A stretch of DNA of 7,273 nucleotides from Dehalococcoidia bacterium (GCA_030689845.1 JAUYHV010000278.1:1-7273); one strand, 5' to 3'; positions 1 through 7,273 are shown, counted from the first letter of the stretch. Numbers and translations: made by a program. The notes: generated from the letters alone by a model not told the origin.

Positions 1-8
1 CAATCTTT

Positions 9-72
9 GTCATTCCGGGCTTGACCCGGAATCCAGTCTGTGGCTCTGGATTCCCGCTTTCGCGGGAATGAC
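9..72. repeat. REP-like double-hairpin intergenic repeat
   Basis: This is a 64-base imperfect palindrome bounded by GTCATTCC (9-16) and GGAATGAC (65-72). It holds two nested hairpins. The first is ATTCCGGG (12-19) and CCCGGAAT (25-32) around a 5-base loop; the second is ATTCCCGC (50-57) and GCGGGAAT (62-69) around TTTC. The inner flanks ATCCAG (31-36) and CTGGAT (46-51) are also complementary, so the whole can fold as one long stem or as a two-headed cruciform. Elements of this form are scattered intergenic repeats in many bacterial genomes. It lies 75 bases past the nadC stop. It could stabilise or end the nad transcript, but no T-run follows the stem on either strand, so I do not call it a terminator. 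Confidence 0.8.
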
Positions 73-146
73 ACCAATGGTACTGCAAATTGTAAAGAGA
101 TATTAGAGACACTACACTATCCATAATTGCCCGTCTAAAAAGAGAT

Positions 147-1007
147 TCATTTATATTCCAGTTCGAGGCTGATATCGAGGGACGGTGCGGAGTGGGTCAA
201 TGCCCCCACGGACATAATGTCAACACCGGTTTCTGCAATCTTGCGGGCGTTATCAAGATTTATACCACCCGATGCTTCGACTATCGCCCTGCCGTTTATG
301 GCAATGACAGCCCGCTTCATTTCTTCCAGACTCATATTATCAAGAAGGATTACCTCGGCACCGGCTTCCGCCGCGACCATCGCATCTTCAACGGATGTTA
401 CCTCTACTTCTATTCTTAAAGTATGAGGCGCTGCAGAGCGGGCTTTTTTTATTACCCCCTCCAGTGACATCCCGGACCTTTCCAAAGCGACAAGATGATT
501 ATCTTTAATAAGAACACCATCACCCAGGTGGTGCCTGTGGTTATATCCTCCTCCAACCCTGACGGCATATTTTTCCAGGTACCTGAGTCCGGGGGTAGTT
601 TTCCGGGTCTCCGTGACCCTCGTTTTTAAACCTGACAAAGTCTCGACAAACCTGGCCGTCATGGTAGCTGTGCCGCTGAGTCTCTGTAAAAAATTAAGGG
701 CGGTACGCTCCGCCTTTAAAATCCCGGAGACGCAGCCGGATACGGTTCCTGCTATATCGCCTTTTGCTACTTTTGAGCCGTCCGGCAGCAAAACATTAAA
801 CACCAGGGTCGGATCCACCAGTTTAAAAACAGCCTCTGCAACCTCCATACCCGCTAAAACACCGGTACCTTTGACCAGGAAAGAACCTTCACCGTTTAAA
901 TCACCGGGAACTAATATTTCGGTGGTGATATCACCCCATCCCAGGTCTTCCTGTATGGCATTCGCGATAATGGCATCGAATATTAAACCGGACAAAAACT
1001 TACTCAA
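147..1007 (-). CDS. nadC: Quinolinate phosphoribosyltransferase (nicotinate-nucleotide pyrophosphorylase, carboxylating)
   Basis: This cytoplasmic enzyme converts quinolinate and PRPP to nicotinate mononucleotide, CO2 and pyrophosphate, the last step of de novo NaMN synthesis. Numbered from the TTG start (286 residues, usual for the family), the visible family motifs are QEDLGWGD near residue 20, ERTALNFLQRLSGTAT at 100-115, TRKTTPGLR at 134-142, GGGYNHRHHLGDGVLIKDNH at 152-171, LLDN at 221-224, EASGGI at 244-249 and SVGALTHS at 266-273. The Arg/His/Lys-rich set matches the phosphoribosyltransferase active site. An in-frame GTG at 1046 would add 13 residues, but they lie inside nadB, have no ribosome binding site and precede the conserved domain. 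TTG at 1007 lies two bases past the nadB stop and 9 bases after AGGAAGGA, so I prefer it. It is the last gene of the miaB-nadA-nadB-nadC set. Function is certain; the start is probable. Confidence 0.97.
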   Translation of the reverse strand: MSKFLSGLIFDAIIANAIQEDLGWGDITTEILVPGDLNGEGSFLVKGTGVLAGMEVAEAVFKLVDPTLVFNVLLPDGSKVAKGDIAGTVSGCVSGILKAERTALNFLQRLSGTATMTARFVETLSGLKTRVTETRKTTPGLRYLEKYAVRVGGGYNHRHHLGDGVLIKDNHLVALERSGMSLEGVIKKARSAAPHTLRIEVEVTSVEDAMVAAEAGAEVILLDNMSLEEMKRAVIAINGRAIVEASGGINLDNARKIAETGVDIMSVGALTHSAPSLDISLELEYK

Positions 1008-1009
1008 TT

Positions 1010-2569
1010 TCAAAAGTCCTTCCTGAAAACGATATGCCTCTCCCACGCCTGACTGGACTCGGGGTAATCATTCCGGAAATGTGCCCCCCGGCTCTCTTGT
1101 CTTCTCAGTGCCGCCTCCGCCATTATTCGCCCGGTAATTACCAGGTTATACAAGTCGTAAGAAGACCTGTCCGATTTTATCCCTTTAAGTAATTTTTCCC
1201 AGGCGGTTAAGGTTATTGCCGCTTCCTCCATCGATTGGGCAGATCTCAAGATACCAACGTTGTTCCACATCAGGGATTGTAAACCGGAAATGCTGGGAGA
1301 TGAGTTTGAAGCGGCTTTTTCGCGTAAAGGTAATGACACGATGTTATTACTGGTTGGCAGTGTTTCGGAGTTATTCGAATGTTTCAACTCCCGGGTTTTT
1401 TGGACGATTCTGCGGGCGAATACGGTGGTCTCAAGAAGTGAATTGCTGGCCAGGCGGTTAGCGCCATGGACACCGGTGCAGGCCGTTTCTCCCGCGGCAA
1501 ACAGGCCGGGCACACTGGTTTCTCCCCAGTTATTGGTCTTTACTCCACCCATCATATAATGGGCAGCCGGCGCCACGGGAATCAGTCCCTTGGTAATGTC
1601 CAGACCGTGTTGCAGACAAAAACTATAAATATTCGGGAAACGCGTCGTTATCAATTGAGGGGACAAACAGGTTACGTCGAGAAATACCCTGTCGCTTCCA
1701 GTTTTTTTCATCTCAGCAACTATACTCCTGGCAACGATATCCCTGGGAGCAAGCTCCGCCTCAGGGTGATAATCCGTCATAAATTGACTGCCCTCGACGT
1801 TTTTAAGTATGCCCCCTTCACCCCTAACGGCTTCGGAAATCAGGAAAGGAAGGACACCGGGTAAACGCAACGCCGTTGGATGAAACTGGAAAAACTCCAT
1901 GTCGACAACCTCGGCTCCAGCATGATAAGCCAGGACAACTCCATCCCCCGTTGCAACTTCAGAGTTGGTCGTGTATTTATATAACCTGCCAGCACCCCCG
2001 GTAGCCAGGATTAGAAACCGGCATTCGAATTCTTCCACGGAACCCGTGCGGGTATCCAGCACCTCGAGCCCGGAAACATTCCCGTCGTTCAGTATTATTT
2101 TCGTTGCCAGGCAGTATTCCAGTATTTTTGTGCGGGAAAGCCTCACCTGCCGGCTGAGCGTTGTTTCGATATGCGCACCTGTAGCATCACCCCCGGCGTG
2201 CAAGATGCGGGGGACTGTGTGAGCGGCTTCCTTGGTCAAGGCTATTTCACCATCGAGAGTGTCGAAGGGAACACCTAACTGGATCAACTGGGCGACGCTC
2301 TCCGTGGCTTCGTTTACCAGAATGCGGACAGCTTCAGGGTTACTCAATCCGCCGCCAGCCGCAATGGTATCCTGGAAATGCAGTTCCGGGGAATCATGTC
2401 TCCCGATAGGTGCAGCAATACCTCCCTGGGCATACCTGGTATTGCATTCGTTGAGGTCGCTTTTAGTTATTACCAGGACATTGCCGGCGTCTTTGGCCAG
2501 CAGCGCGGTGAATAAACCGGCTATCCCGCTGCCTACAATAATATAATCGTAAAAGTTTTTTCCGGACAT
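1010..2569 (-). CDS. nadB: L-aspartate oxidase
   Basis: This FAD enzyme oxidises L-aspartate to iminoaspartate, the substrate for NadA. In an anaerobe the electron acceptor would be fumarate rather than oxygen. The protein has 519 residues (E. coli NadB has 540) and belongs to the succinate dehydrogenase/fumarate reductase flavoprotein superfamily. The Rossmann dinucleotide motif VGSGIAGLF is at 12-20, followed by NTRYAQGGIAA at 43-53. Active-site motifs are EFFQFHPTAL (His230), EAVRGEG (Arg249), AAHYMMGG (His337) and GANRLASNSLLE (Arg372), matching E. coli His244, Arg290, His351 and Arg386. An Asn/Ser-rich linker at about 397-426 joins the FAD-binding part to the C-terminal helical domain, which includes RQESRGAHFRNDYP at 490-503. 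The ATG start has AGGGA 7 bases upstream, overlapping the nadA stop region, and the gap to nadA is 10 bases. The gene is intact. Confidence 0.98.
   Translation of the reverse strand: MSGKNFYDYIIVGSGIAGLFTALLAKDAGNVLVITKSDLNECNTRYAQGGIAAPIGRHDSPELHFQDTIAAGGGLSNPEAVRILVNEATESVAQLIQLGVPFDTLDGEIALTKEAAHTVPRILHAGGDATGAHIETTLSRQVRLSRTKILEYCLATKIILNDGNVSGLEVLDTRTGSVEEFECRFLILATGGAGRLYKYTTNSEVATGDGVVLAYHAGAEVVDMEFFQFHPTALRLPGVLPFLISEAVRGEGGILKNVEGSQFMTDYHPEAELAPRDIVARSIVAEMKKTGSDRVFLDVTCLSPQLITTRFPNIYSFCLQHGLDITKGLIPVAPAAHYMMGGVKTNNWGETSVPGLFAAGETACTGVHGANRLASNSLLETTVFARRIVQKTRELKHSNNSETLPTSNNIVSLPLREKAASNSSPSISGLQSLMWNNVGILRSAQSMEEAAITLTAWEKLLKGIKSDRSSYDLYNLVITGRIMAEAALRRQESRGAHFRNDYPESSQAWERHIVFRKDF
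1017..1024 (-). promoter_or_regulatory. Ribosome binding site that decides the nadC start
   Basis: AGGAAGGA on the minus strand lies inside the last codons of nadB, with a 9-base spacer to TTG at 1007-1005. A nearer TTG at 1013-1011 is only 3 bases away, which is too close. The upstream GTG at 1046 lies before this site and cannot use it. Translation of nadC is therefore probably coupled to termination on nadB. Confidence 0.65.
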
Positions 2570-2579
2570 GAAATGATCC

Positions 2580-3527
2580 CTATCTTATCGCCAGCATTCC
2601 GTCCAGGGCGCGCTTGGCTTTTAAACGGACTTCCTCGGGAATCGTAATTATATTCCGGCGCTCTTCCATAGTCCTGACCACTGTCTCCAGGGTTGTGCGT
2701 TTCATATTCGGACATATAAGGGCGTTGGAAATCAGGACAAACGTTTTACCCGGGTTTTCCTGCCGGAGACGGTATAACAAGCCTTCCTCTGTGCCTATAA
2801 GAAATATTTTCCCGGGTTTTTCCCTGGCATATTGTATCATCTGGGATGTGCTCAAAGCAGCGTCTGCCTGGTCTATAACTTCAGGCCGACATTCCGGATG
2901 CACCAGCACCGTTGCCCCGGGAAAAAGCTCCCTGGCTTGCAGTACCTGTTTCGCATTCAACCGGTGATGGACGATACAGTACCCGGGATAAAGAATCATT
3001 TTTTTACTGGTATACCTGGAAACATAGCTGCCTAAATTTTTATCAGGCACAAAGAGAATTTCCTTGTTTTTGACGGATTCCACTATTTTTACAGCATTGG
3101 CTGATGTGCAGCATATATCACTTCCAGCTTTAACAGCGGCTGAAGTGTTCACATAGCAAACAACGGCTGCATCCGGGTACCGCCCTTTCCATTCCTTTAA
3201 ATCGTCGGCATCAATCATTTCCGCCATGGGGCAACAGGCTGAACTCTCAGCGAGTAGGACTGTTTTCAAAGGATTCAGGATTGCGGCGCTTTCAGCCATA
3301 AAGTCCACTCCACAAAAAACAATTACGTCGGCATCCACTTCCGTAGCTTTACGGGAAAGTTCGAGAGAGTCTCCTACGAAATCGGCCACATCCTGCACTT
3401 CGATACGCTGATAATTATGGGCTACTACCACGGCGTTGAGCTTTCTTTTTAACTCCTGTACTCTCTGTCTGAGTTCCAAAAGCTCTTTTTCAGGCCGCTC
3501 AATTACCCCTGGGCTATGCTGCCGCAA
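2580..3527 (-). CDS. nadA: Quinolinate synthase, [4Fe-4S] enzyme
   Basis: NadA condenses iminoaspartate with dihydroxyacetone phosphate to give quinolinate, and needs an oxygen-sensitive [4Fe-4S] cluster. From the TTG start the protein has 315 residues. The three cluster cysteines are Cys99 (ACCPMAEM), Cys184 (YPGYCIVH) and Cys272 (ALICPNMKRTTLE). Their spacing of 85 and 88 residues fits the three-fold pseudo-symmetric family. Other hallmarks are VVAHNYQR near 34-41, GVDFMAESA near 73-81, VNTSAAVKA near 126-134, CCTSANAV at 139-146 and HPEC at 210-213. A longer reading from GTG at 3551 adds 8 residues but has no ribosome binding site; TTG at 3527 sits 9 bases after GGAGG. With that start the gene overlaps miaB by 14 bases, implying translational coupling. 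Function is very secure; the start is probable. Confidence 0.97.
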   Translation of the reverse strand: MRQHSPGVIERPEKELLELRQRVQELKRKLNAVVVAHNYQRIEVQDVADFVGDSLELSRKATEVDADVIVFCGVDFMAESAAILNPLKTVLLAESSACCPMAEMIDADDLKEWKGRYPDAAVVCYVNTSAAVKAGSDICCTSANAVKIVESVKNKEILFVPDKNLGSYVSRYTSKKMILYPGYCIVHHRLNAKQVLQARELFPGATVLVHPECRPEVIDQADAALSTSQMIQYAREKPGKIFLIGTEEGLLYRLRQENPGKTFVLISNALICPNMKRTTLETVVRTMEERRNIITIPEEVRLKAKRALDGMLAIR

Positions 3528-4830
3528 TGCAGTCTTCCTCCGCCAACTCACCGGTCAAGGACCATGGGCCTGCCCGGTTTATTTTCACTGAAACAATGTT
3601 TCCACTAAAATTACCTGTTGCAGACTGGAAAAATACCAGTTTGTCGGTCCTTGTACGTCCCATCCACTTCTCCCCTGCTTTCCGTTCAACAAGAACTTGC
3701 AGCACCTCCCCCTCGAGTTTCCTGTTTATTTCAAGGGAAACGTTTTTCTGAAAGTCTTCGATTCTGTTTAACCGTTCCTTTTTAACTTCCAGCGGAACTT
3801 CGTCTTTCAAATTAACCGCTGCCCATGTTCCGGGCCTGTGTGAATAGGCCGCAACGTGCACAGTATCGAATCGGACCTGCTCCAACAGGTTAAAAGTCTC
3901 AAGAAACTGCTTTTCCGTCTCTCCGGGATATCCCACGATAACATCGGTGCTCAACGCTACGCCGGAAATGCTTTTCCTTATCAGCCCAATAAGCTCGAGA
4001 TATTGAGATGCTGAATAACCCCGCCGCATCGAGCGCAATATTTCATCGCTGCCGGATTGTACCGGCAGATTGATGTGTTCACAAACCTTGTCCAGGCAAG
4101 AGATTGCGTTAATCAATTTTAGCTTCATATCCTTGGGATGGGAAGTAAGAAAACGTATTCTATCAAGGCCATCTGCCCCGTTAACCTCGCGGAGGAGATC
4201 AGCAAGGTCCGTGGTTTGTGGTAAATCGTGCCCGTAAGAATCGATGTTCTGTCCCAACAGTGTTATTTCCCTGACACCCCTTCTCGCCAGTTCGGTAACT
4301 TCACACAAAATATCCTCTTTGGGGCGGCTTTTCTCTCTTCCCCGCCGGTATGGCACAATACAATAAGAACAAAAATTATCACAACCCTCTATAACATTTA
4401 CATAGGCTGAGGTAGAAGATTCGGAGGGTGCCTCACCTGAAGACCCGGTACCACCAAATAACCCGTTCGTTCGGGACCAATCCATTAAATCTGATATCCG
4501 TCCGGGCCCGAAAAACAGGTCGACGTGGGGAAATTGATGCCGGAGTTCACCGACCTGTGAGTCAACCAAGCATCCGGTTAAAAGGATGGCAACCCCGGGA
4601 TTTTTCTTTTTCAAAGCTCTCAAATCGCCAAGTTTACTCAATACCCTGTTTTCAGCTTTCTTGCGAACTACACAACTGTTCAGGACAATTACATCGGCTG
4701 ACCCCGGGTCGGAAACAGGTTGCAGCCCCCACTTTGAGAAAACGGACTCCACTTTCCCTGAATCCGCTTTATTCATCTGGCACCCAACGGTCCATATGTG
4801 ATAGGAGACTGGCTTATTAAGACTATTCAT
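3514..4830 (-). CDS. miaB: tRNA-2-methylthio-N6-dimethylallyladenosine synthase (MiaB-type methylthiotransferase)
   Basis: MiaB is a radical-SAM enzyme that adds a methylthio group to i6A37 of tRNAs reading UNN codons. The 438 residues show the full layout. The N-terminal MTTase domain carries auxiliary-cluster cysteines Cys17 (VGCQMNKAD), Cys53 (NSCVV) and Cys87 (TGCLV). The radical-SAM CxxxCxxC is Cys150/154/157 (EGCDNFCSYCIVPYRRGREKSR region). A TRAM domain spans about 370-432 and includes GRTRTDKLVFF. IVPYRRGRE and AAYSHRPGTWAA favour MiaB over RimO or MtaB. The ATG at 4830 lacks a visible Shine-Dalgarno, and an in-frame TGA lies only five codons upstream, so the start cannot move far. 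It heads the operon with nadA, which overlaps its 3' end. Its neighbour tRNA-Ser(GCT) has U36 and so should not be its own substrate. Subfamily is probable; the enzyme class is certain. Confidence 0.95.
   Translation of the reverse strand: MNSLNKPVSYHIWTVGCQMNKADSGKVESVFSKWGLQPVSDPGSADVIVLNSCVVRKKAENRVLSKLGDLRALKKKNPGVAILLTGCLVDSQVGELRHQFPHVDLFFGPGRISDLMDWSRTNGLFGGTGSSGEAPSESSTSAYVNVIEGCDNFCSYCIVPYRRGREKSRPKEDILCEVTELARRGVREITLLGQNIDSYGHDLPQTTDLADLLREVNGADGLDRIRFLTSHPKDMKLKLINAISCLDKVCEHINLPVQSGSDEILRSMRRGYSASQYLELIGLIRKSISGVALSTDVIVGYPGETEKQFLETFNLLEQVRFDTVHVAAYSHRPGTWAAVNLKDEVPLEVKKERLNRIEDFQKNVSLEINRKLEGEVLQVLVERKAGEKWMGRTRTDKLVFFQSATGNFSGNIVSVKINRAGPWSLTGELAEEDCIAAA
3537..3541 (-). promoter_or_regulatory. 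Ribosome binding site that decides the nadA start
   Basis: The minus strand reads CGGAGGAAGACTGCATTG, with GGAGG at 3541-3537 and a 9-base spacer to TTG at 3527-3525. The alternative GTG at 3551 is upstream of this site and is preceded by GGTCCTTGACCG, which has no purine-rich pairing segment. The site lies within the final miaB codons. Confidence 0.6.
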
Positions 4831-4867
4831 ATTAAAGGTAATTAATCAACAAATTTAAAAAGGCTCT

Positions 4868-4919
4868 TCAGGAAAAACCCACATCCGGGCCAACATCCAT
4901 CTTATTTTCATCTCCTTCC
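4868..4919 (-). promoter_or_regulatory. Orphan strong ribosome binding site with a ten-codon leader ORF upstream of miaB
   Basis: On the minus strand GGAAGGAGA (4919-4911) is the strongest Shine-Dalgarno sequence between the tRNA and miaB, yet no recognised gene follows it. Eleven bases past AAGGAG, ATG at 4900 opens a ten-residue ORF (MDVGPDVGFS) that stops at 4868, 37 bases before the miaB ATG. An overlapping 18-residue frame starts at the ATG fused to the site (4911) and ends at 4855 (MKIRWMLARMWVFPEEPF). Neither frame reaches miaB. This may be a leader peptide or simply chance; there is no clear attenuator hairpin. Confidence 0.3.
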
Positions 4920-4996
4920 AAATTTATGCCAATTTTGAAGTATATATAAAACTTTCTCGAATAACCGGGACCTGATAGCGTACAAAGTCTTTTACA

Positions 4997-5088
4997 TGGC
5001 GGAGGGAATGGGATTCGAACCCATGACCCCGATTACTCAGGGTAACCGCTTAGCAGGCGGCCGCACTAGACCACTATGCGATCCCTCC
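4997..5088 (-). tRNA. tRNA-Ser(GCT), CCA encoded
   Basis: This is a complete 92-base class II tRNA. Acceptor strands GGAGGGA (5088-5082) and TCCCTCC (5007-5001) pair over seven bases, followed by discriminator G (5000) and a genome-encoded CCA (4999-4997). The anticodon loop CTGCTAA (5056-5050) presents GCT at 5054-5052, closed by stem GCCGC/GCGGT. A long variable arm with an ACCC/GGGT stem, typical of serine tRNAs, precedes the T arm ATGGG-TTCGAAT-CCCAT (5024-5008). It reads AGC and AGU serine codons. It has its own promoter upstream. No T-rich terminator is visible between it and miaB, so read-through into the miaB-nad operon is possible. Confidence 0.97.
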
Positions 5089-5161
5089 TGTGGAATTCAA
5101 AAGTTAACATCTTTAAAAGAATTTTGAGTTCATTTACAGGTCGCAGGAAGATATTGTTTTC

Positions 5162-5190
5162 AATATATCACAAACCAAACGGCCTTTCAA
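5162..5190 (-). promoter_or_regulatory. Housekeeping (sigma-70/A type) promoter for tRNA-Ser
   Basis: The -35 box TTGAAA (5190-5185) and -10 box TATATT (5167-5162) are separated by exactly 17 bases on the minus strand. Transcription would start near 5155, giving a leader of roughly 65 bases before the mature tRNA 5' end at 5088. The boxes are close to the TTGACA and TATAAT consensus, and the site is downstream of the candidate terminator of the sigma/DUF4349 unit. This is the best housekeeping promoter seen in the window and may also feed miaB-nadABC. Confidence 0.6.
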
Positions 5191-5204
5191 TTAAACAGGA
5201 TTTT

Positions 5205-5230
5205 AAAAAATAGCACTGCTCCATGCTACT
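5205..5230 (-). terminator. Weak intrinsic terminator after the sigma/DUF4349 operon
   Basis: The minus strand has TAGCA (5228-5224), an 8-base loop, TGCTA (5215-5211) and then TTTTTT (5210-5205). A G-T and an A-T pair extend the stem to about 7 pairs. It lies about 96 bases past the DUF4349 gene stop and just before the tRNA promoter, where a terminator is expected. The stem is short and AT-rich, so it may be leaky. Confidence 0.4.
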
Positions 5231-5325
5231 TGTTTGTTTCATGGGCAGCGATAACCAAAATCGGCGACATCCTTTTCCGGGCTCAGCATCCCCAATGTTT
5301 AATTATTTTTATTATTCAACCGCTC

Positions 5326-6336
5326 TCAATCCCCAGGAGAGAATACGTTTATAACAATCGTGGCCAGTTCAATCCGACGGTTTAAATATTTTAGCCGTCC
5401 CTGGGTCCCCTCGACATCTGCTCTTACCCTTGTTAATTCTTTTTCGACAGCCAGGGTCTCGCTTAACGTGCCTGTTGTCCCCAACAAGGAGTTCAGGTGT
5501 TCTTCTTCCAGCTTCAGGTTATTTAACCGTGCTTCCAGATCGATGAACTGTTCCGTTACATCATCTGTTTTAACGCTCTGATTCACAATTTTCCCCAGAG
5601 ATTCCATACTTGTTAAAAATCCGGTAAACCGGTTTTGCGGCACTCTTGCAGTAATGCCGGCGCGTCCGGACCCTGCCTCTCCCGAGCGGTTCATTTCCTC
5701 AACGTAACCCCCGACATTTTCAACGGCGGCCTGTATCTGCTCCACCGCCTGTATCACGGTTTCAACCTCAATCGTAACATTTGCGGTAGATATTATTTGC
5801 CTCTCTGCCTTATCAAGAATGCCGAGTTCCGCTGATGATTCCGCTATTCCAGGTGTACCTGCATATGGAGCTACGGCACTTAGAGGTGGAGTTGGAGTGA
5901 AATTAGGAGGCAGAGGAGGCACCGGGACCAGCTTTCCCGCAGCGCCTGAAGTGTCGCTGTCAGGTAAGGTTTTCACCGCTGCCATCGGAGTATTTCCTTC
6001 GACAACTCCGCTGGTTGCGAATTGCTCAGGCCTAACTTCACCTGCCTGGTTTTCCCGTAACGGAATTCCCATCCCCCATTCGTTTGCGATCCACAGTCCG
6101 GTAATAGCCACGACAATAATGGCCAAAGACCCCGCCAAAGTGACAAACATACGCCTTTGAACAATAAACTTGGAAATTCTTGAAAAGAAATGATGATACC
6201 ATTTCTCCTCATTCCCACTCAGGTTCGGCTTAATTCTCGACCACATGTCCGAAGGGGCTTTTAGTTTGTTTTTCTCCGCTGCGAAGTGTTCCGTCAGCTT
6301 TTTTTCAACATTTGCTGTGTAAATGTTATCTTTCAC
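5326..6336 (-). CDS. Membrane-anchored DUF4349 protein, likely partner (anti-sigma-type regulator) of the adjacent ECF sigma factor
   Basis: The protein has 336 residues in a layered design. A charged N-terminal region (1-62) is probably cytoplasmic and includes KLKAPSDMWSRIKPNLSG, a segment style seen in anti-sigma proteins. A single membrane helix lies at about 64-85 (FVTLAGSLAIIVVAITGLWIA). A Pro-rich linker (137-158, VPVPPLPPNFTPTPP) leads to a DUF4349-type domain at about 172-333, with a predicted coiled coil at about 260-320. The whole protein has no cysteine, so it lacks a zinc-binding HxxxCxxC anti-sigma motif. Most DUF4349 proteins I know of end in another membrane helix; this one stops at VFSPGD without it. 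The GTG start follows GGGGAG by 7 bases and lies 13 bases after the sigma gene stop, so the two form an operon. The domain call is fairly secure; the anti-sigma role is inferred from position and topology. Confidence 0.85.
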   Translation of the reverse strand: MKDNIYTANVEKKLTEHFAAEKNKLKAPSDMWSRIKPNLSGNEEKWYHHFFSRISKFIVQRRMFVTLAGSLAIIVVAITGLWIANEWGMGIPLRENQAGEVRPEQFATSGVVEGNTPMAAVKTLPDSDTSGAAGKLVPVPPLPPNFTPTPPLSAVAPYAGTPGIAESSAELGILDKAERQIISTANVTIEVETVIQAVEQIQAAVENVGGYVEEMNRSGEAGSGRAGITARVPQNRFTGFLTSMESLGKIVNQSVKTDDVTEQFIDLEARLNNLKLEEEHLNSLLGTTGTLSETLAVEKELTRVRADVEGTQGRLKYLNRRIELATIVINVFSPGD

Positions 6337-6349
6337 TAATTTACTCCCC

Positions 6350-6877
6350 TCACTGATTACCCTCTATCAGCAATTCCCGCAGAATCCCCTGGGCACGGTG
6401 CAATCTCGACTTAACTGTACCCTGCCTGCATCCCATTGCCGCAGAAATTTCCTCTAACGAAAGTTCCGAGAAATATCTTAAAATAACAACCTGCCTGTGT
6501 TCTTCCGATAATTTGTCCAGGGCTCGACCCACTTCATCCTTGACTTCAAACTCTTCAGCTAAACCCGGACCGGATTGATTACCGCCAATATTATCGTCAA
6601 GGGATATTTTATACGGTTCTCCACGCCTGCGGTTGCTCAATACTTTATTTACTAAAATTTTTACCAGCCAGGGTTTTACCGGCCTACCATTTTGAAACCT
6701 GTTTATTCCTTTCCAGGCTGAAATGAATGCTTCCTGAACCATGTCCTCTGCAATAGCATTGTTACCGGTCATCAGTATGGCTGTGCCGAAAAGAATGTCT
6801 TTATAATTTTCGACGAGGTGTCTGAAGGCTTCACGATTACCAGCCTGGCACTCCGATACAGCCTCGGAATCGTTCAT
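6350..6877 (-). CDS. RNA polymerase sigma factor, ECF (sigma-70 family, group 4)
   Basis: This 175-residue protein has only the two core sigma domains. Region 2 lies at about 15-85 and includes AEDMVQEAFISAWKGINRF (43-61, core binding and region 2.2) and the KPWLVKILVNKVLSNRRR end (68-85, -10 recognition). A linker rich in Gly, Asp and Glu (86-115) leads to region 4 at about 117-168, with the helix-turn-helix LSLEEISAAMGCRQGTVKSRLHRAQ region (139-163) that reads the -35 element. There is no C-terminal extension or N-terminal addition, so any control is likely to come from the membrane protein encoded immediately downstream. The ATG start has only a weak GGGG site 5 bases upstream, next to a perfect GGGCGCCC dyad (6878-6885). 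A candidate self-recognised promoter lies about 45-70 bases upstream. The regulon and ECF subgroup cannot be told from sequence alone. Confidence 0.95.
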   Translation of the reverse strand: MNDSEAVSECQAGNREAFRHLVENYKDILFGTAILMTGNNAIAEDMVQEAFISAWKGINRFQNGRPVKPWLVKILVNKVLSNRRRGEPYKISLDDNIGGNQSGPGLAEEFEVKDEVGRALDKLSEEHRQVVILRYFSELSLEEISAAMGCRQGTVKSRLHRAQGILRELLIEGNQ

Positions 6878-6920
6878 GGGCGCCCCGTTTCTCGCTTTGC
6901 TCAGGTCCGTATACTAATAA

Positions 6921-6947
6921 TACGCCCCGATGAGTAAAATAGTTCCC
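6921..6947 (-). promoter_or_regulatory. Candidate ECF-type promoter of the sigma/DUF4349 operon
   Basis: On the minus strand GGGAAC (6947-6942) is followed, after 17 bases that begin with TATTTT, by CGTA (6924-6921). This resembles the general ECF pattern of an AAC-containing -35 box followed by a CGT-containing -10 box (compare B. subtilis SigW, TGAAAC then CGTA). Transcription would begin near 6913, leaving a 5' leader of about 35 bases. The CGTA forms part of an inverted repeat, CGTAT (6924-6920) and ATACG (6912-6908) with a 7-base gap, which could bind a regulator. No comparable housekeeping promoter is obvious upstream of this gene. Confidence 0.45.
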
Positions 6948-7202
6948 TTGAGCCAATTTTCATAAATATGCGCATTTTTTAGCGGCACCTTTTAGATGTG
7001 CCAGAGTACGCAATAGATTAAGAAATGTTATCACATATCTTCCCCGGACAGGTCAAGGTCCAGATAAACATCACCGCCCTGGTGGCGACTTTTTTTGGCT
7101 CTTTTTCATTTCAAGTGGGTAAACTCATCCTTACTCTGTCCAATATACATTATAAGACCTACCCGCCCAAGGGCGCATGGGGGTATACCCGGGTACTCGC
7201 AC

Positions 7203-7242
7203 AGTTTCCATTCCGACGAACCAAAGTTTCCATTCCGACGAA
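7203..7242. repeat. 18-base direct repeat, two copies at 22-base period
   Basis: The sequence AGTTTCCATTCCGACGAA occurs perfectly at 7203-7220 and again at 7225-7242, separated by CCAA. The second copy supplies the left arm of the adjoining hairpin (7232-7251). The first copy has no matching right arm and looks like a partial duplication of the element's leading edge. Confidence 0.85.
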
Positions 7243-7254
7243 AGTCGGAATCCA
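7232..7254. repeat. Second REP-like hairpin, same family as the left-edge element, cut by the window edge
   Basis: ATTCCGAC (7232-7239) and GTCGGAAT (7244-7251) form a perfect 8-base-pair hairpin with a GAAA loop, followed by CCAG. The left-edge element has the same plan and orientation: ATTCC, variable stem, then GGAATCCAG (28-36). Only the inner stem bases differ (CGACGAAAGTCG here, CGGGCTTGACCCG there). A second head, as in the left copy, would be expected beyond 7273. Confidence 0.65.
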
Positions 7255-7273
7255 GAATTCTATAAAATATCTT

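Larger units (their letters stand above)
6878..7273. other. Gene-free right-hand region (396 bases) upstream of the sigma factor
   Basis: No convincing gene is present. The part next to the sigma gene holds the candidate ECF promoter (6921-6947). Further out are a GGCAC/GTGCC hairpin (6984-7002), a T-rich run at 7090-7107, a CGCCC-AA-GGGCG stem (7164-7175), overlapping palindromes GGGTATACCC (7181-7190) and TACCCGGGTA (7186-7195), and then repeat-derived sequence to the edge. A plus-strand frame from ATG 7025 stays open to the edge for 83 codons, but it lacks a ribosome binding site and translates through the repeats, so I do not call it a gene. Confidence 0.6.

Overview
The window carries six protein-coding genes and one tRNA, all transcribed from the minus strand (right to left). 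It looks like ordinary chromosomal DNA of moderate GC from an anaerobic bacterium. The MiaB N-terminus (YHIWTVGCQMNKADS, then VLNSCVVRKKAENRV) resembles versions I associate with Chloroflexota, particularly Dehalococcoidia. This is recall of family style, not a search, so the assignment is tentative; a Gram-positive anaerobe of the Peptococcaceae type is the main alternative.

Read in the direction of transcription, the right edge (7273 to 6878) is a gene-free stretch. It holds a repeat-derived hairpin with an 18-base direct repeat, several short palindromes and a candidate ECF-type promoter. Next come an ECF sigma factor (6877-6350) and, 13 bases on, a single-pass membrane protein with an extracytoplasmic DUF4349 domain (6336-5326). 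The pair looks like a sigma/anti-sigma-type signalling unit. A 237-base gap then holds a weak terminator hairpin and a good housekeeping promoter (TTGAAA-17-TATATT), which leads into a tRNA-Ser(GCT) gene with encoded CCA (5088-4997).

A 166-base leader containing a strong but orphan ribosome binding site precedes a tightly packed four-gene set: miaB (tRNA methylthiotransferase), nadA (quinolinate synthase), nadB (L-aspartate oxidase) and nadC (quinolinate phosphoribosyltransferase). The junctions overlap or are only a few bases apart, so this is very probably one operon. NadB, NadA and NadC together take aspartate and dihydroxyacetone phosphate to nicotinate mononucleotide, the de novo entry to NAD. 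Shine-Dalgarno placement argues for TTG starts in both nadA and nadC, downstream of the longest-ORF GTG starts. Beyond nadC, at the left edge, sits a 64-base double-hairpin repeat of the GTCATTCC...GGAATCCAG type, related to the one at the right edge.

The metabolic genes look intact and conventional. The most interesting part is the sigma factor/DUF4349 membrane protein pair with its possible self-recognised promoter.
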